This document shows, piece by piece, positions 10,014 through 19,114 of a stretch of DNA of 64,000 bases; within the stretch, counting starts at the first letter, position 1; every line of letters starts with the position of its first letter. The notes under the pieces were generated by a model. It made no database searches. It was not told the origin of the DNA and saw only the letters and a program-made list of their open reading frames with translations. Source of the stretch: JAAYOS01 sp050950785. Lineage in GTDB: Bacteria > Bacillota > Clostridia > Oscillospirales > JAAYOS01. Where the stretch lies: positions 1 to 64,000 of the forward strand of contig JBMNIG010000011.1 in assembly GCA_050950785.1 (NCBI GenBank). Reading direction: 5' to 3'. The position numbers were made by a program, and so were the translations under genes.

Positions 10014-10273
10014 GTACGGTTCACACCTGTGGTCATAACAGTTAAACCTAGAAGGATGAATTGAGACCTAAGAGGTCGAGAGCAATCCGACAGATTTATA
10101 CACAGGGGCTAAGCATTAGCGAGTGGCAATCAGTAAATTGTCACAGGGGCTAAGCATTAGCGAGTGGCAATCGGCAAATTGTCACAGGGGCTAAGCATTA
10201 GCGAGTGGCAATCAGTAAATTGTCACAGGGGCTAAGCAAAGCACCGAGTTATGACTTGAGGTGTGGATCGTAC
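10014..10273 (+). other. 23S intervening-sequence-like insertion 1 (helix 45 region)
   Basis: Conserved 23S text (CGGGGCTAAGCATATAACCGAAG) runs up to about 10005 and resumes at GGGGTAGGGGAGCG (10274 onward). Between them, arms 10014-10039 and 10248-10273 form a 26-position stem with only two true mismatches plus G-U pairs. The stem encloses a GACCT-AAG-AGGTC hairpin and the tandem repeats of 10101-10237. Helix 45 is a known intervening-sequence site in other bacteria, where RNase III cuts the stem and fragments the rRNA. Whether that happens here is inference. Confidence 0.8.
10101..10237 (+). repeat. Three tandem 41-bp repeats plus partial fourth, inside 23S rRNA
   Basis: Units start at 10101, 10142 and 10183, with a truncated fourth at 10224. 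Each begins CACAGGGGCTAAGCATTAGC. Each unit can form two small hairpins: GCTAA-GCA-TTAGC, and GTGGCAAT-loop-ATTGTCAC with one G-U pair. Unit 2 differs from the others only in the loop (CGGCAA for CAGTAA). All contain GGGGCTAAGCA, identical to native 23S text at 9984-9994. Confidence 0.93.
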
Positions 10274-10835
10274 GGGGTAGGGGAGCGTCGAATGCGGGGT
10301 GAAGCATGAGCGAGAGCACGTGTGGACTGCATTCGAGTGAGAATGCCGGAATGAGTAGCGAGAATTATGTGGGAATCATAATGGCCGAAAATCTAAGGTT
10401 TCCTGGGGAAGGTTCGTCCGCCCAGGGTAAGCCGGGAGCTAAGGCGAGGCCGAAAGGCGTAGTCGATGCACATACGGTTGAAATTCCGTAGCCGCCGAAC
10501 ATTTAAGTCACAGGGACACTTGTTGATACCCGAACCCGGGCGTTGGTAGACCCGGGCGTAAGGGACCGAAATTAGAGTAGGGAAGTCGGGGATTCAGCGA
10601 GGCGAGAAAAGCTGTGATGTATACTAAGGCGCCCGTACCGCAAACCGACACAGGTAGATGAGGAGAAAATCCTAAGGCCAACGGGAGAAGGGTTGTCAAG
10701 GAACTCGGCAAATTGACCCCGCAACTTCGGGATAAGGGGTGCCTGGGAGACCAGGCCGCAGAGAATAGGCCCAAGCGACTGTTTACCAAAAACACAGGTC
10801 TCTGCTAAGTCGAAAGACGACGTATAGGGGCTGAC

Positions 10836-10866
<31 letters not shown>

Positions 10867-10873
10867 TGTTAGG

Positions 10874-11052
10874 CTCCTTCGAATGCATGAATCATACTTT
10901 TGATTAAAAGTATGACACCAGCTTTCATAGGGAAAGCATGAATCTTGCTTAAGAGTAAAGGTGTTTCCTGAGCGGAGCTCAGTAAACACGATTACCGAGG
11001 CAAGTCGCGAGACGAAGGAAGCGGCATGAAGCATGTCATGCATTGGAAGGAG
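10874..11052 (+). other. 23S intervening-sequence-like insertion 2 (helix 68 region)
   Basis: Arms 10874-10890 and 11036-11052 form a 17-bp stem with one mismatch. They replace the short loop normally found between GGAGATGTTAG and the CGAAGC...GCCCCGGTAAACGGCGGCC segment. Inside are perfect hairpins CATACTTTT/AAAAGTATG and GCTTTC/GAAAGC, and a bulged GTGTTT..TGAGC/GCTCA..AAACAC stem. It is RNA-only, with no credible ORF, so it is not a homing-endonuclease intron. Confidence 0.75.
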
Positions 11053-11060
11053 TCGAAGCA

Positions 11061-11127
<67 letters not shown>

Positions 11128-11414
11128 AGGTAAGTTCTGACCCGCACGAATGGCGTAACGACTTGGGCACTGTCTCGACAGCCCGCCCGGCGAAATTGTA
11201 GTACCGGTGAAGATGCCGGTTACCCGCAACTAGACGGAAAGACCCCATGGAGCTTTACTGCAGCTTAATACTGGATTTTGGTATTGCATGTACAGGATAG
11301 GTGGGAGACTGAGAAGCAAGGCCGTCAGGTCGTGTGGAGTCGTCCTTTGGATACCACCCTTGCAGTGCTGAAATTCTAACCTGCACCCGTGAATCCGGGT
11401 GGGGGACAATGTTT

Positions 11415-11464
<50 letters not shown>

Positions 11465-11675
11465 TCAAAGGTTGGCTCAGCACGGACGGAAATCGTGCAT
11501 AGAGTGTAAACGCATAAGCCAGCCTAACTGCGAGACCGACGGGTCGAGCAGTAACGAAAGTTGGAGTTAGTGATCCGGCGGTATGTGAGTGGAAATGCCG
11601 TCGCTCAACGGATAAAAGCTACCCTGGGGATAACAGGCTGATACCACCCAAGCGTCCACAGCGACGGTGGTGTTT

Positions 11676-11711
<36 letters not shown>

Positions 11712-11715
11712 AAGT

Positions 11716-11798
<83 letters not shown>

Positions 11799-11827
11799 TG
11801 TTGTGGGCGAAGGAGATTTGAGAGGAG

Positions 11828-11859
<32 letters not shown>

Positions 11860-12185
11860 TACCTCTGGTGCACCAGTTGTCCTGCCAAGGGCATAGCTGG
11901 GTAGCTAAGTACGGACGAGATAAACGCTGAAAGCATCTAAGCGTGAAGCTTCCCTCGAGATAAGATCTCCCACACCGTTAAGGTGGTAAGGCTCCGGGAA
12001 GACTACCCGGTTGATAGGTCGGGGGTGTAAGCATGGTAACATGTTTAGCTGACCGATACTAATAAGCCGAGGGCTTGACCTTGAAATATGGGCAAAATGA
12101 GCTGCTCGTAAGTCATTATTCGGTTTTTGAGGTACAAGAAGAGATTATCAGATAACCTCAGGCGAGCGAAAGCGTCAAAAGATAT

Positions 12186-12261
12186 GCGCCTTTAGCTCAG
12201 ATGGTAGAGCAACTGACTCTTAATCAGTGGGTCCCGGGTTCGAGTCCCTGAAGGCGCACCA
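12186..12261 (+). tRNA. tRNA-Lys(CTT)
   Basis: A 76-nt cloverleaf, acceptor GCGCCTT/AAGGCGC, anticodon loop CTCTTAA giving CTT, CCA encoded. It lies unusually between 23S and 5S. Confidence 0.95.
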
Positions 12262-12264
12262 AGT

Positions 12265-12339
12265 GGCCCGTTGGTCAAGTGGTCAAGACGGCGGCCTCTC
12301 ACGCCGCAAACAGGAGTTCGACTCTCCTACGGGTCACCA
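12265..12339 (+). tRNA. tRNA-Glu(CTC)
   Basis: A 75-nt cloverleaf with acceptor GGCCCGT pairing ACGGGTC (one G-U) and anticodon stem GCGGC/GCCGC with loop CTCTCAC, giving CTC. CCA encoded. It starts three bases after tRNA-Lys. Confidence 0.93.
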
Positions 12340-12368
12340 AAAAGGTGTAAATTGGCTCAAAAAAGTTC

Positions 12369-12397
12369 TTGCAAAATAATTCGGAATATGCTATAGT
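12369..12397 (+). promoter_or_regulatory. Internal promoter before 5S rRNA
   Basis: TTGCAA (12369-12374), 17-bp spacer ending in an extended TGC, then TATAGT (12392-12397). It lies about 45 bp before the 5S gene, so 5S, tRNA-Asn and tRNA-Met could be transcribed apart from 16S and 23S. Confidence 0.6.
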
Positions 12398-12441
12398 ATT
12401 TTCTGCCGAGAGGCAGAGGAGATATTAAAGCTCCGATTATA

Positions 12442-12557
<116 letters not shown>

Positions 12558-12565
12558 ACATATAT

Positions 12566-12641
12566 TCCTCAATAGCTCAGTCGGTAGAGCATGCGGCTGT
12601 TAACCGCAGGGTCGTTGGTTCGAGTCCAACTTGGGGAGCCA
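12566..12641 (+). tRNA. tRNA-Asn(GTT)
   Basis: A 76-nt cloverleaf, acceptor TCCTCAA/TTGGGGA, discriminator G, anticodon GTT, CCA encoded. It directly follows the 5S gene. Confidence 0.95.
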
Positions 12642-12642
12642 G

Positions 12643-12680
12643 GACGGTTGGGCCGCCACCAAAAGGTGGCGGCAATCGTC
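12643..12680 (+). other. Long hairpin between tRNA-Asn and tRNA-Met
   Basis: GACGGTTG pairs with CAATCGTC (one G-U), stacked on GCCGCCACC-AAAA-GGTGGCGGC. No T-tract follows, so it is not a classical terminator. It may be a processing stem or an attenuator. Confidence 0.6.
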
Positions 12681-12686
12681 ATACAA

Positions 12687-12763
12687 GGGCCTTTAGCTCA
12701 GTTGGTTAGAGCATCCGGCTCATAACCGGACGGTCCTGGGTTCGAGTCCCCGAAGGCCCACCA
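12687..12763 (+). tRNA. tRNA with CAT anticodon (elongator Met or Ile2)
   Basis: A 77-nt cloverleaf, acceptor GGGCCTT/AAGGCCC, anticodon loop CTCATAA, CCA encoded. The G1-C72 pair argues against initiator tRNA. Elongator Met and lysidine-modified Ile2 cannot be separated by eye. Confidence 0.9.
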
Positions 12764-12767
12764 AATA

Positions 12768-12813
12768 TAAAAGTCCGAATTTTCTTTCATTGAGAGAGGA
12801 TTCGGGCTTTTAT
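12768..12813 (+). terminator. Terminator of rRNA operon
   Basis: AAAAGTCCGAAT and ATTCGGGCTTTT form a stem with one G-T pair, ending in CTTTTAT just after the last tRNA. Confidence 0.7.
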
Positions 12814-12909
12814 GTATTCCGGGGTTTTATATTATTCGAGCATTTTATATATTATTTGTTAGGGATAAGAGAAAATATTGTGAAATATCTTCTCGTTACC
12901 TATATTGTA

Positions 12910-12918
12910 TGTTATAAT
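12910..12918 (+). promoter_or_regulatory. Extended -10 promoter for NYN gene
   Basis: TGTTATAAT gives an extended -10 (TG-n-TATAAT) about 46 bp before the GTG start at 12964. No good -35 is seen. Confidence 0.45.
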
Positions 12919-12963
12919 ATAACATCAAAACAGTCCATCATTATAACAGAAGGGAGTGTATTT

Positions 12964-13710
12964 GTGTCACAATTATCTGATTTACGATTGGCTGTTCTCA
13001 TTGATGCTGACAACATTCCACGTAAAAGCTTGAAAAGCATTATGGAGGAAATCGCAATCTATGGAACACCAACGGTCAAAAGAATCTATGGAGATTTTAC
13101 AAAACCTGAGCTCTCCGGTTGGAAAAATGAGCTTTTGGAGAATGCCGTAACGCCAATACAGCAATTTGGTTATACAACCGGGAAAAATTCTACAGACTCT
13201 GCTATGATCATTGATGCAATGGATATTTTGTACGAGGGGAAGGTAGACGGATTTTGTATTGTATCCTCAGATTCAGACTTCACTCGTCTTGCGTTACGCC
13301 TTAGGGAATCAGGTGTTAAAGTACTTGGTTTTGGTGAAAGGAAAACACCTCAGCCCTTCATTGTTGCCTGTGATAAATTTATCTATATCGAGGTTCTTAT
13401 CAGCAAAATGGAAGCTGAAGAAAATCATGCTGCATTGGATACAAAGAAAAAACACAGTGATAAAGGTTTGCCGAAAAACATTATCAAGCTACTATCAGAC
13501 TCCATATCGGATATCGGAGATGAAGACGGATGGGCTTTTCTTGGAGAGCTTGGCAACCTTATTCTAAAAAAACAGCCTGATTTTGACCCACGCAACTTTG
13601 GTTTCCGCAGCCTAACTCCTCTTGTTAAATCAGTAGATCGATTTGAGATTGACGCCAGAGAAACTAACTCACCGCATATCAAGCATATCTATGTTCGCGT
13701 AAAAAAGTAG
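12964..13710 (+). CDS. NYN-domain ribonuclease-like protein with C-terminal OST-HTH/LOTUS domain
   Basis: The GTG at 12964 is preferred: it has AGAAGGGA eight bases upstream, and the frame above it overlaps the extended -10 promoter. The 248-residue product begins with an NYN (PIN-like) fold: LAVLIDADNIPRKSL with the first metal-binding Asp pair, TDSAMIIDAMDIL, and VSSDSDFTRLALRLRESG, so the acidic cluster is complete. Residues ~170-246 (NIIKLLSDSISD...GWAFLGELGNLIL...NFGFRSLTPLV) match the OST-HTH/LOTUS RNA-binding domain. This NYN-LOTUS pairing is known in bacteria and suggests RNA processing or decay. The phosphoesterase gene follows after 6 bp. Confidence 0.82.
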   Translation: MSQLSDLRLAVLIDADNIPRKSLKSIMEEIAIYGTPTVKRIYGDFTKPELSGWKNELLENAVTPIQQFGYTTGKNSTDSAMIIDAMDILYEGKVDGFCIVSSDSDFTRLALRLRESGVKVLGFGERKTPQPFIVACDKFIYIEVLISKMEAEENHAALDTKKKHSDKGLPKNIIKLLSDSISDIGDEDGWAFLGELGNLILKKQPDFDPRNFGFRSLTPLVKSVDRFEIDARETNSPHIKHIYVRVKK

Positions 13711-13716
13711 GGATCT

Positions 13717-14622
13717 ATGCCTAATGCCAATCACATATCAAGCTCAACAATGAGATTTAACGAGGGAAAATCAAGTCTGAAAAGAGGGCGTTCGGTGTTA
13801 TTTTCTGTTATCGTAGCTTTGACTTTATTGGTTGTTTTTCTGCTTCTTGTTTATGATTCCAATTATAACCTGGATGCTGAGGAATTTGTAATTTTAGCTG
13901 AGAACTTACATTTCGAGTTTGACGGGTTTAAAATTGTGCATCTATCCGACCTTCACGGGGCGCAATTTGGTGAGAACAACTCGAAGCTGCTAAAAATCAT
14001 TAGTGAAGCACAGCCTGATATTATCGTCATAACCGGCGATATTGTTGAGAACAGAAAAGATATACCGAATTTGCAAAAATATTCCGCCGATATTGCCGCT
14101 ATTGCCCCCACTTATTACGTTCCGGGCAACCATGAATATGCCACTAGACAATCCGGAGTAATATTTCAAAAACTACGTGATGCGGGAATAACGGTGCTTA
14201 GAAACCAATCGGCAATGATAAAGCGCAATAACAGTGAAATAATGATTTTGGGTATCGATGATCCCCTTGGTCGGGCGGACATGATGAAAATGGAAGATGT
14301 ATATGGCTTGGCTCGAAGCAAAACGGATTCTTTCATCTTAACTATCTGCCATCGATACGAACGCTTTGAAGAATACGCAGAACTTGGTATGCCGCTTGTT
14401 CTAACAGGACATGCCCACGGCGGTCTGATAAGGCTCCCATTTACTGACGGAATCATTGGGCCTGGACGGGTATTGTTCCCAAAGTATACTAACGGCATGT
14501 ACAGCAAGGATGACACGATCATGATAACAAGCCGTGGAATAGGTAACGCAAGCATCTCATTACGACTTTTTAACAGACCACATATTCCGGTGATTACACT
14601 AAAGTGCGCTGAGAAGAAGTGA
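13717..14622 (+). CDS. Membrane-anchored calcineurin-like metallophosphoesterase (YaeI/YkuE type)
   Basis: A 301-residue protein. A basic N-terminus is followed by one membrane helix (~27-48). The metallophosphoesterase domain has all five motifs: DLHGAQFG, GDIVEN, GNHEYA, a late His in TICHRYER and GHAHGG. The catalytic domain would face outward. The related YkuE/YaeI proteins are phosphodiesterases linked to envelope lipids such as UDP-diacylglucosamine, but the substrate here is unknown. The start lies 6 bp after the NYN gene, so the two are co-transcribed. Confidence 0.83.
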   Translation: MPNANHISSSTMRFNEGKSSLKRGRSVLFSVIVALTLLVVFLLLVYDSNYNLDAEEFVILAENLHFEFDGFKIVHLSDLHGAQFGENNSKLLKIISEAQPDIIVITGDIVENRKDIPNLQKYSADIAAIAPTYYVPGNHEYATRQSGVIFQKLRDAGITVLRNQSAMIKRNNSEIMILGIDDPLGRADMMKMEDVYGLARSKTDSFILTICHRYERFEEYAELGMPLVLTGHAHGGLIRLPFTDGIIGPGRVLFPKYTNGMYSKDDTIMITSRGIGNASISLRLFNRPHIPVITLKCAEKK

Positions 14623-14694
14623 TCGTTGTTATCTGCAAAGATGTAAAAGACTTAAGATCAAGTTACATCGCAGCAAGGAATGGAGGGATTCGGT

Positions 14695-16767
14695 TTGAAC
14701 TATAAAAGCTGGATTATAAGCGAGTTGGATCTTAAGGCCGAGTCCACTCTTTCCTCGGGTGGAATACCACATATTGCAGCGAAAGTGTTGGCTGCAAGAG
14801 GGATAAAAAGTCTTGAACAAGCAAAGAGCTTCCTTGATACGAATAGCAGTCTTATTGGTGATCCAATAGAATTGTCTGACATGGAAAAAGCTTGCAGGCG
14901 AATTCGTTCAGCTCTTGAAAAGGGTGAACGCATCGCTGTGTTTGGTGATTATGATGTGGACGGAATAACTGCAGTAAGTCTCCTGATGAGCTGGCTTCGC
15001 GAAAAAGCGGCTGACTGCATATACTATATACCAGACAGAATCGAAGAAGGATATGGTATGAGCACAGCAGCTATAGAGCAACTTGCTGATGAAGGTGTTT
15101 CTCTGATCGTAACTGTGGACCTGGGAATTACGGCCTCGGAAGAGGCAAGATACGCTAAATTGCGAGGCATTGATCTGATCATCACAGACCATCACGAGTG
15201 TCGGGATAAACTACCTGATGCCTATGCGGTCATCAATCCATGCCGCAACGACAGCAAATATCCTTTTAAGAACCTGTCCGGCGTGGGCGTTGCTTTAATG
15301 CTTGTGCTTGCTTACGAAGGCATGGATAATATTGAACAAGTCCTGACAGAATACTCCGATTTAGTGGCCGTAGGTACGGTGGCTGATGTTATGCCCATGG
15401 TTGGAACAAATCGCGCTCTTGTTTCAAGAGGGATCGAAGAAATAAATCGAGGTCGCAGAGTAGGACTAAAAGCACTTGTCCATGAGTCGGTGCCGGAGGA
15501 TGCAAAAGTAAATGCCGCAATGATAGGCTTTTCGATTGCTCCCCGTATAAACGCAGCCGGCAGAATGGGATGCGCTTCACTTGCAGTTGAGTTGTTCTTG
15601 ACTAAAGACCAAAAGAAAGCGCATGAAATCGTTGAGAAGCTGTGCGAACTAAATCGAAAGCGCCAGAAAATGGAGAACAATACATACGAGGAAGCCGTTT
15701 CTCTATGTGAGCTATATATCGACAAGGCTGGCGGCAAGAGACCGGGTGCGCTGGTGATATTTGACAAGAGTTGGCATCCCGGTGTTATCGGCATCATTGC
15801 ATCCAGGCTATCTGAACGTTATGCCTGTCCGGTATTTTTGATCAGTCTGGAGAACGGTATAGGAAAGGGATCTGCCAGAAGCTTTTATGGCATCAATATA
15901 GTCAACGCCATGAAGAAGGCATCACACCTGTTTGATACTTGGGGAGGACATGAATTTGCAGCAGGGTTTACTATCCGTGAGGAGAACATCCCTGCCTTAC
16001 GTGAGCTACTCGAAAACATAGCCTGCGAATTGGAGCGACCTCATATACACATCGATGCAGTACTTGACAGCAACATGATAACCGAACAGTATATATCCGG
16101 TCTGACTATCCTAGAACCTTACGGATCATGCAACCCAATTCCCAAATTCCTGATTCCACAGGTGGAGATAAAGGAGATAATACCGCTTGGATGGGGAAAC
16201 AGTCTTAAGTTAACTGTTGTCAAAGACGGTGTCAGCCTGTCGGCGCTTTATTTTGGTATGAACAAAGATCGCCTTGATCTATGCGAAGGAGATATAGGTG
16301 ACGCTGCATGTAGAGTGGAAACTATAGAGTCAAAGGGAAAAACCTCTATCCGCATTGTTCTGCTCGACCTGAGACTTGAACCCGAAGCCTACAAAAAATA
16401 TCATTCTGAAATGACGCTGTTCAAAAGATTCAATGAGGGTGAAGACATCACACGTGAAGAAGCTGTTGCACTGACACCTCATAAGCAAGAGTTTGTAGCA
16501 GTGCTTCGGCATATCCATAGAAACAGCGATGATGACGGTTATGTGAATGCCAGAACCGGTTCCATGTGCAGGAGGATCAGCAGGGAAGAACGAATCGAGC
16601 TTTCCTACGCAAAATTTATGGTTTGCCTGCAAGCCTTGGCTGAAAAAAACAGGTTGTGGTATAAACTAAAGGACGAAACCATCGAAATCAAGCTCATGGA
16701 AAAGCAACCCACAAATCTAAACACATCCAAAACGATGATGAGACTTAGGGAGGCTTTAGAAAAATAA
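14695..16767 (+). CDS. recJ: Single-stranded-DNA-specific exonuclease RecJ
   Basis: The TTG start at 14695 has GGAGGG seven bases upstream; an ATG at 14680 has no spaced ribosome site. The 690-residue product has DHH motif I VFGDYDVDGITA (~81-92), motif III DHHEC (~162), a run of further acidic motifs, and the DHHA1 domain with GKGSARS and WGGHEFAAGFT (~390-430). An OB-like domain and a Firmicutes-type C-terminal region follow. RecJ degrades single-stranded DNA 5' to 3' in RecF-pathway recombination and mismatch repair. The RelA/SpoT gene follows after about 155 bp; recJ-relA adjacency is common in Firmicutes. Confidence 0.95.
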   Translation: MNYKSWIISELDLKAESTLSSGGIPHIAAKVLAARGIKSLEQAKSFLDTNSSLIGDPIELSDMEKACRRIRSALEKGERIAVFGDYDVDGITAVSLLMSWLREKAADCIYYIPDRIEEGYGMSTAAIEQLADEGVSLIVTVDLGITASEEARYAKLRGIDLIITDHHECRDKLPDAYAVINPCRNDSKYPFKNLSGVGVALMLVLAYEGMDNIEQVLTEYSDLVAVGTVADVMPMVGTNRALVSRGIEEINRGRRVGLKALVHESVPEDAKVNAAMIGFSIAPRINAAGRMGCASLAVELFLTKDQKKAHEIVEKLCELNRKRQKMENNTYEEAVSLCELYIDKAGGKRPGALVIFDKSWHPGVIGIIASRLSERYACPVFLISLENGIGKGSARSFYGINIVNAMKKASHLFDTWGGHEFAAGFTIREENIPALRELLENIACELERPHIHIDAVLDSNMITEQYISGLTILEPYGSCNPIPKFLIPQVEIKEIIPLGWGNSLKLTVVKDGVSLSALYFGMNKDRLDLCEGDIGDAACRVETIESKGKTSIRIVLLDLRLEPEAYKKYHSEMTLFKRFNEGEDITREEAVALTPHKQEFVAVLRHIHRNSDDDGYVNARTGSMCRRISREERIELSYAKFMVCLQALAEKNRLWYKLKDETIEIKLMEKQPTNLNTSKTMMRLREALEK

Positions 16768-16924
16768 TATTGATCGATCGAGTTACTTTCAAATCATCAA
16801 TAAAAACACTGCAGATAAGCAGTACTAATTCAAAAAAATCAATGGGCATAGGATTCAACGATGCCAAAACATCGAATAACATAAAATAGCAACAAACATT
16901 CTCGCATGACTGTGGAGGTTCAAA

Positions 16925-19093
16925 TTGGATAAGCGACTCGAAAATCTGATAAAGGCAATGAATGCACACAATGAAGACGCGAAGCGCATCAGAGACGCTT
17001 TCGAGTTTGCTTGTGCTGCCCACAGCGGGCAGGTGCGTAAGGATGGCTTGCCATATATCACCCATCCTTTGGCTGCTGCCGAAATAATCGAGGAGATGGG
17101 GCTTGATATAGATTCAGCTATTGCCGCAATTCTCCACGATACCCTCGAAGACACAGATACCAGCTACGACGAAATCAAGAAGAGGTTTGGACAGGCAGTT
17201 GCCGATCTAGTAGATGGTGTCACCAAGCTTACACGTGTGCAGTACACATCTAAAGAAGATGAGCAGATGGAAAATCTGCGTAAGATGTTTCTTGCAATGG
17301 CAAAGGACATTCGAGTGATTCTGATAAAGATTGCGGACCGCCTGCACAATATGCGTACTATCGCGTACCAGAACGAGAAGAAGCGCAGAGAAAAGGCGCT
17401 TGAAACGATGGAGATTTACGCACCATTGGCTCATAGGCTAGGTATGCAGCGAATCAAGTGCGAGTTAGAAGATCTCGCACTTCAGTGCCTGGATCCCATT
17501 GGATTCAAAGAGATCACTGACGAACTTGCAGAATTACAGAAGAATAACGGGGACTTCCTTGAACACACTAAAGACCTCGTTCTGAAAGGACTTAAAGAGA
17601 ACAAAATAAACGCGATCATAGACGGAAGAATCAAACATGTCTACTCCATATACCGGAAAATGTACAATCAGGACAAAGCCATTTATGAGATTTACGACCT
17701 TTACGCTGTACGCGTCATAGTAGATGATTTAGTTGACTGCTACAATGTACTTGGTATCGTTCACGATATATATAAGCCAATACCGGGCAGGTTCAAAGAC
17801 TATATTTCAACCCCGAAGCCCAATATGTACCAGTCGCTGCACACCACAGTGATTGGGAGAGAGGGTGTGCCCTTTGAGATTCAAATCCGCACACACGAAA
17901 TGCACCGCATAGCTGAATATGGTATTGCGGCGCATTGGAAATACAAACAGGGCACTGCAGGGGATGACAGCCTTGACAGCAAGCTTGAATGGGTGAGGCG
18001 TCTGCTAGAGGCACAGGAAGATACAGATGCCGATGAGTTTATCCGCACCTTAAAAATCGATATGTTTGCCGACGAGGTGTTTGTATTCACGCCAAAGGGA
18101 GATGTTCTAAACTTCCCTGCCGGTGCTACGCCTATCGACTTTGCATATGCAATCCACTCAGAGGTTGGAAACCGTATGATTGGAGCTAAGGTCAATGGCC
18201 GTATTGCGGGCTATGACTACCTGTTGCAAAACGGAGATATAATTGAAATACTCACAGCAAAACAGGCCCATGGACCAAGCCGCGACTGGCTCGATCTCGC
18301 AAAGACAAGCGATGCTAGGAACAAAATTCGCCAGTGGTTCAAGAAAGAGAAGAGGGAGGAGAATATTGCCCAGGGAGCGGCAATGTTCGAATCGGCTCTA
18401 AAGAAGCTAGGGGTCCAGTTGTCCGATGTGATACAGGATGATGTACTGTCTCAGTACCTGAAACGATTGAGTTTTGGATCACTTGAAGAGCTGTATGCAG
18501 CAATCGGTTATGGAGGAATAACCTCTCTGAGGGCAGCGAATAGAGCAAGAGATGAGCTATTGCGTCTCAACAGACTCAAAATCGAAAAGCCAACCGAGCT
18601 TCAGTCTGTAAAGACAAGAAAACCCAAGCGTACAGAGTCTGGAGTAATAGTTGAAGGTGTCGACAACTGCCTTGTCAAGTTTTCCAGGTGTTGCACACCG
18701 GTACCTGGTGATAATATTATTGGTTTTGTAACAAAAGGCTATGGAGTATCTATTCACCGCACAGACTGCACAAATGTTCAGGCTCTCGAAAAAGCAAATG
18801 ACCAGAGACGATGGATAAATGTGTACTGGGCTGAAGAAGCCAACGAGAGATATGAAACCAATATATTGCTTACAGCAAAGGACAGGGCTCAACTGGTTGT
18901 AGATATTATGACAACGCTAACGACCATGAAGATACCTGTGACAGGTCTCAATGCTCGTAGGTTCAAAGATGGTAATGATGCTATAAGCATCTCTATTGAG
19001 GTAAAGGACCTGGATCAGCTAAAAGCTGTTACAAGAAAGCTTCATCATATACAAGGTGTTGAACAGGTAACAAGAAAAAGCTTCGAGGGATGA
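16925..19093 (+). CDS. relA: Bifunctional (p)ppGpp synthetase/hydrolase (RelA/SpoT long RSH)
   Basis: TTG start with GGAGGTT upstream; 722 residues, normal for long RSH enzymes. The HD hydrolase domain is intact (QVRKDGLPYITHP, ILHDTLEDT, KIADRLHNMRT). The synthetase domain follows (RIKHVYSIYRKM, YDLYAVRVIV, QSLHTTVIG, EIQIRTHEMH, EYGIAAHWKYK). Then come TGS (VFVFTPKGDVLNFPAGATPI, ~380-440), the Cys-containing RIS/zinc-finger region (FSRCCTPVPGD) and a C-terminal ACT domain (~650-722). Both catalytic halves look functional, so it should set alarmone levels in amino-acid starvation. The phosphohexomutase gene starts 21 bp downstream. Confidence 0.95.
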   Translation: MDKRLENLIKAMNAHNEDAKRIRDAFEFACAAHSGQVRKDGLPYITHPLAAAEIIEEMGLDIDSAIAAILHDTLEDTDTSYDEIKKRFGQAVADLVDGVTKLTRVQYTSKEDEQMENLRKMFLAMAKDIRVILIKIADRLHNMRTIAYQNEKKRREKALETMEIYAPLAHRLGMQRIKCELEDLALQCLDPIGFKEITDELAELQKNNGDFLEHTKDLVLKGLKENKINAIIDGRIKHVYSIYRKMYNQDKAIYEIYDLYAVRVIVDDLVDCYNVLGIVHDIYKPIPGRFKDYISTPKPNMYQSLHTTVIGREGVPFEIQIRTHEMHRIAEYGIAAHWKYKQGTAGDDSLDSKLEWVRRLLEAQEDTDADEFIRTLKIDMFADEVFVFTPKGDVLNFPAGATPIDFAYAIHSEVGNRMIGAKVNGRIAGYDYLLQNGDIIEILTAKQAHGPSRDWLDLAKTSDARNKIRQWFKKEKREENIAQGAAMFESALKKLGVQLSDVIQDDVLSQYLKRLSFGSLEELYAAIGYGGITSLRAANRARDELLRLNRLKIEKPTELQSVKTRKPKRTESGVIVEGVDNCLVKFSRCCTPVPGDNIIGFVTKGYGVSIHRTDCTNVQALEKANDQRRWINVYWAEEANERYETNILLTAKDRAQLVVDIMTTLTTMKIPVTGLNARRFKDGNDAISISIEVKDLDQLKAVTRKLHHIQGVEQVTRKSFEG

Positions 19094-19114
19094 TCCCTTG
19101 GGAGGAGTTAGGAT

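Noticed and set aside
10101..10237. CRISPR-like array
   Set aside because: Units are directly contiguous with no spacers and lie inside rRNA, so they are tandem repeats.
10874..11052. Group I or II intron in 23S
   Set aside because: Too short, with no catalytic core or endonuclease ORF. The closing stem fits an intervening sequence.
12790..12963. 58-codon N-terminal extension of the NYN gene
   Set aside because: It overlaps the rRNA terminator and an extended -10 promoter and has no ribosome site. The GTG at 12964 fits the family start.
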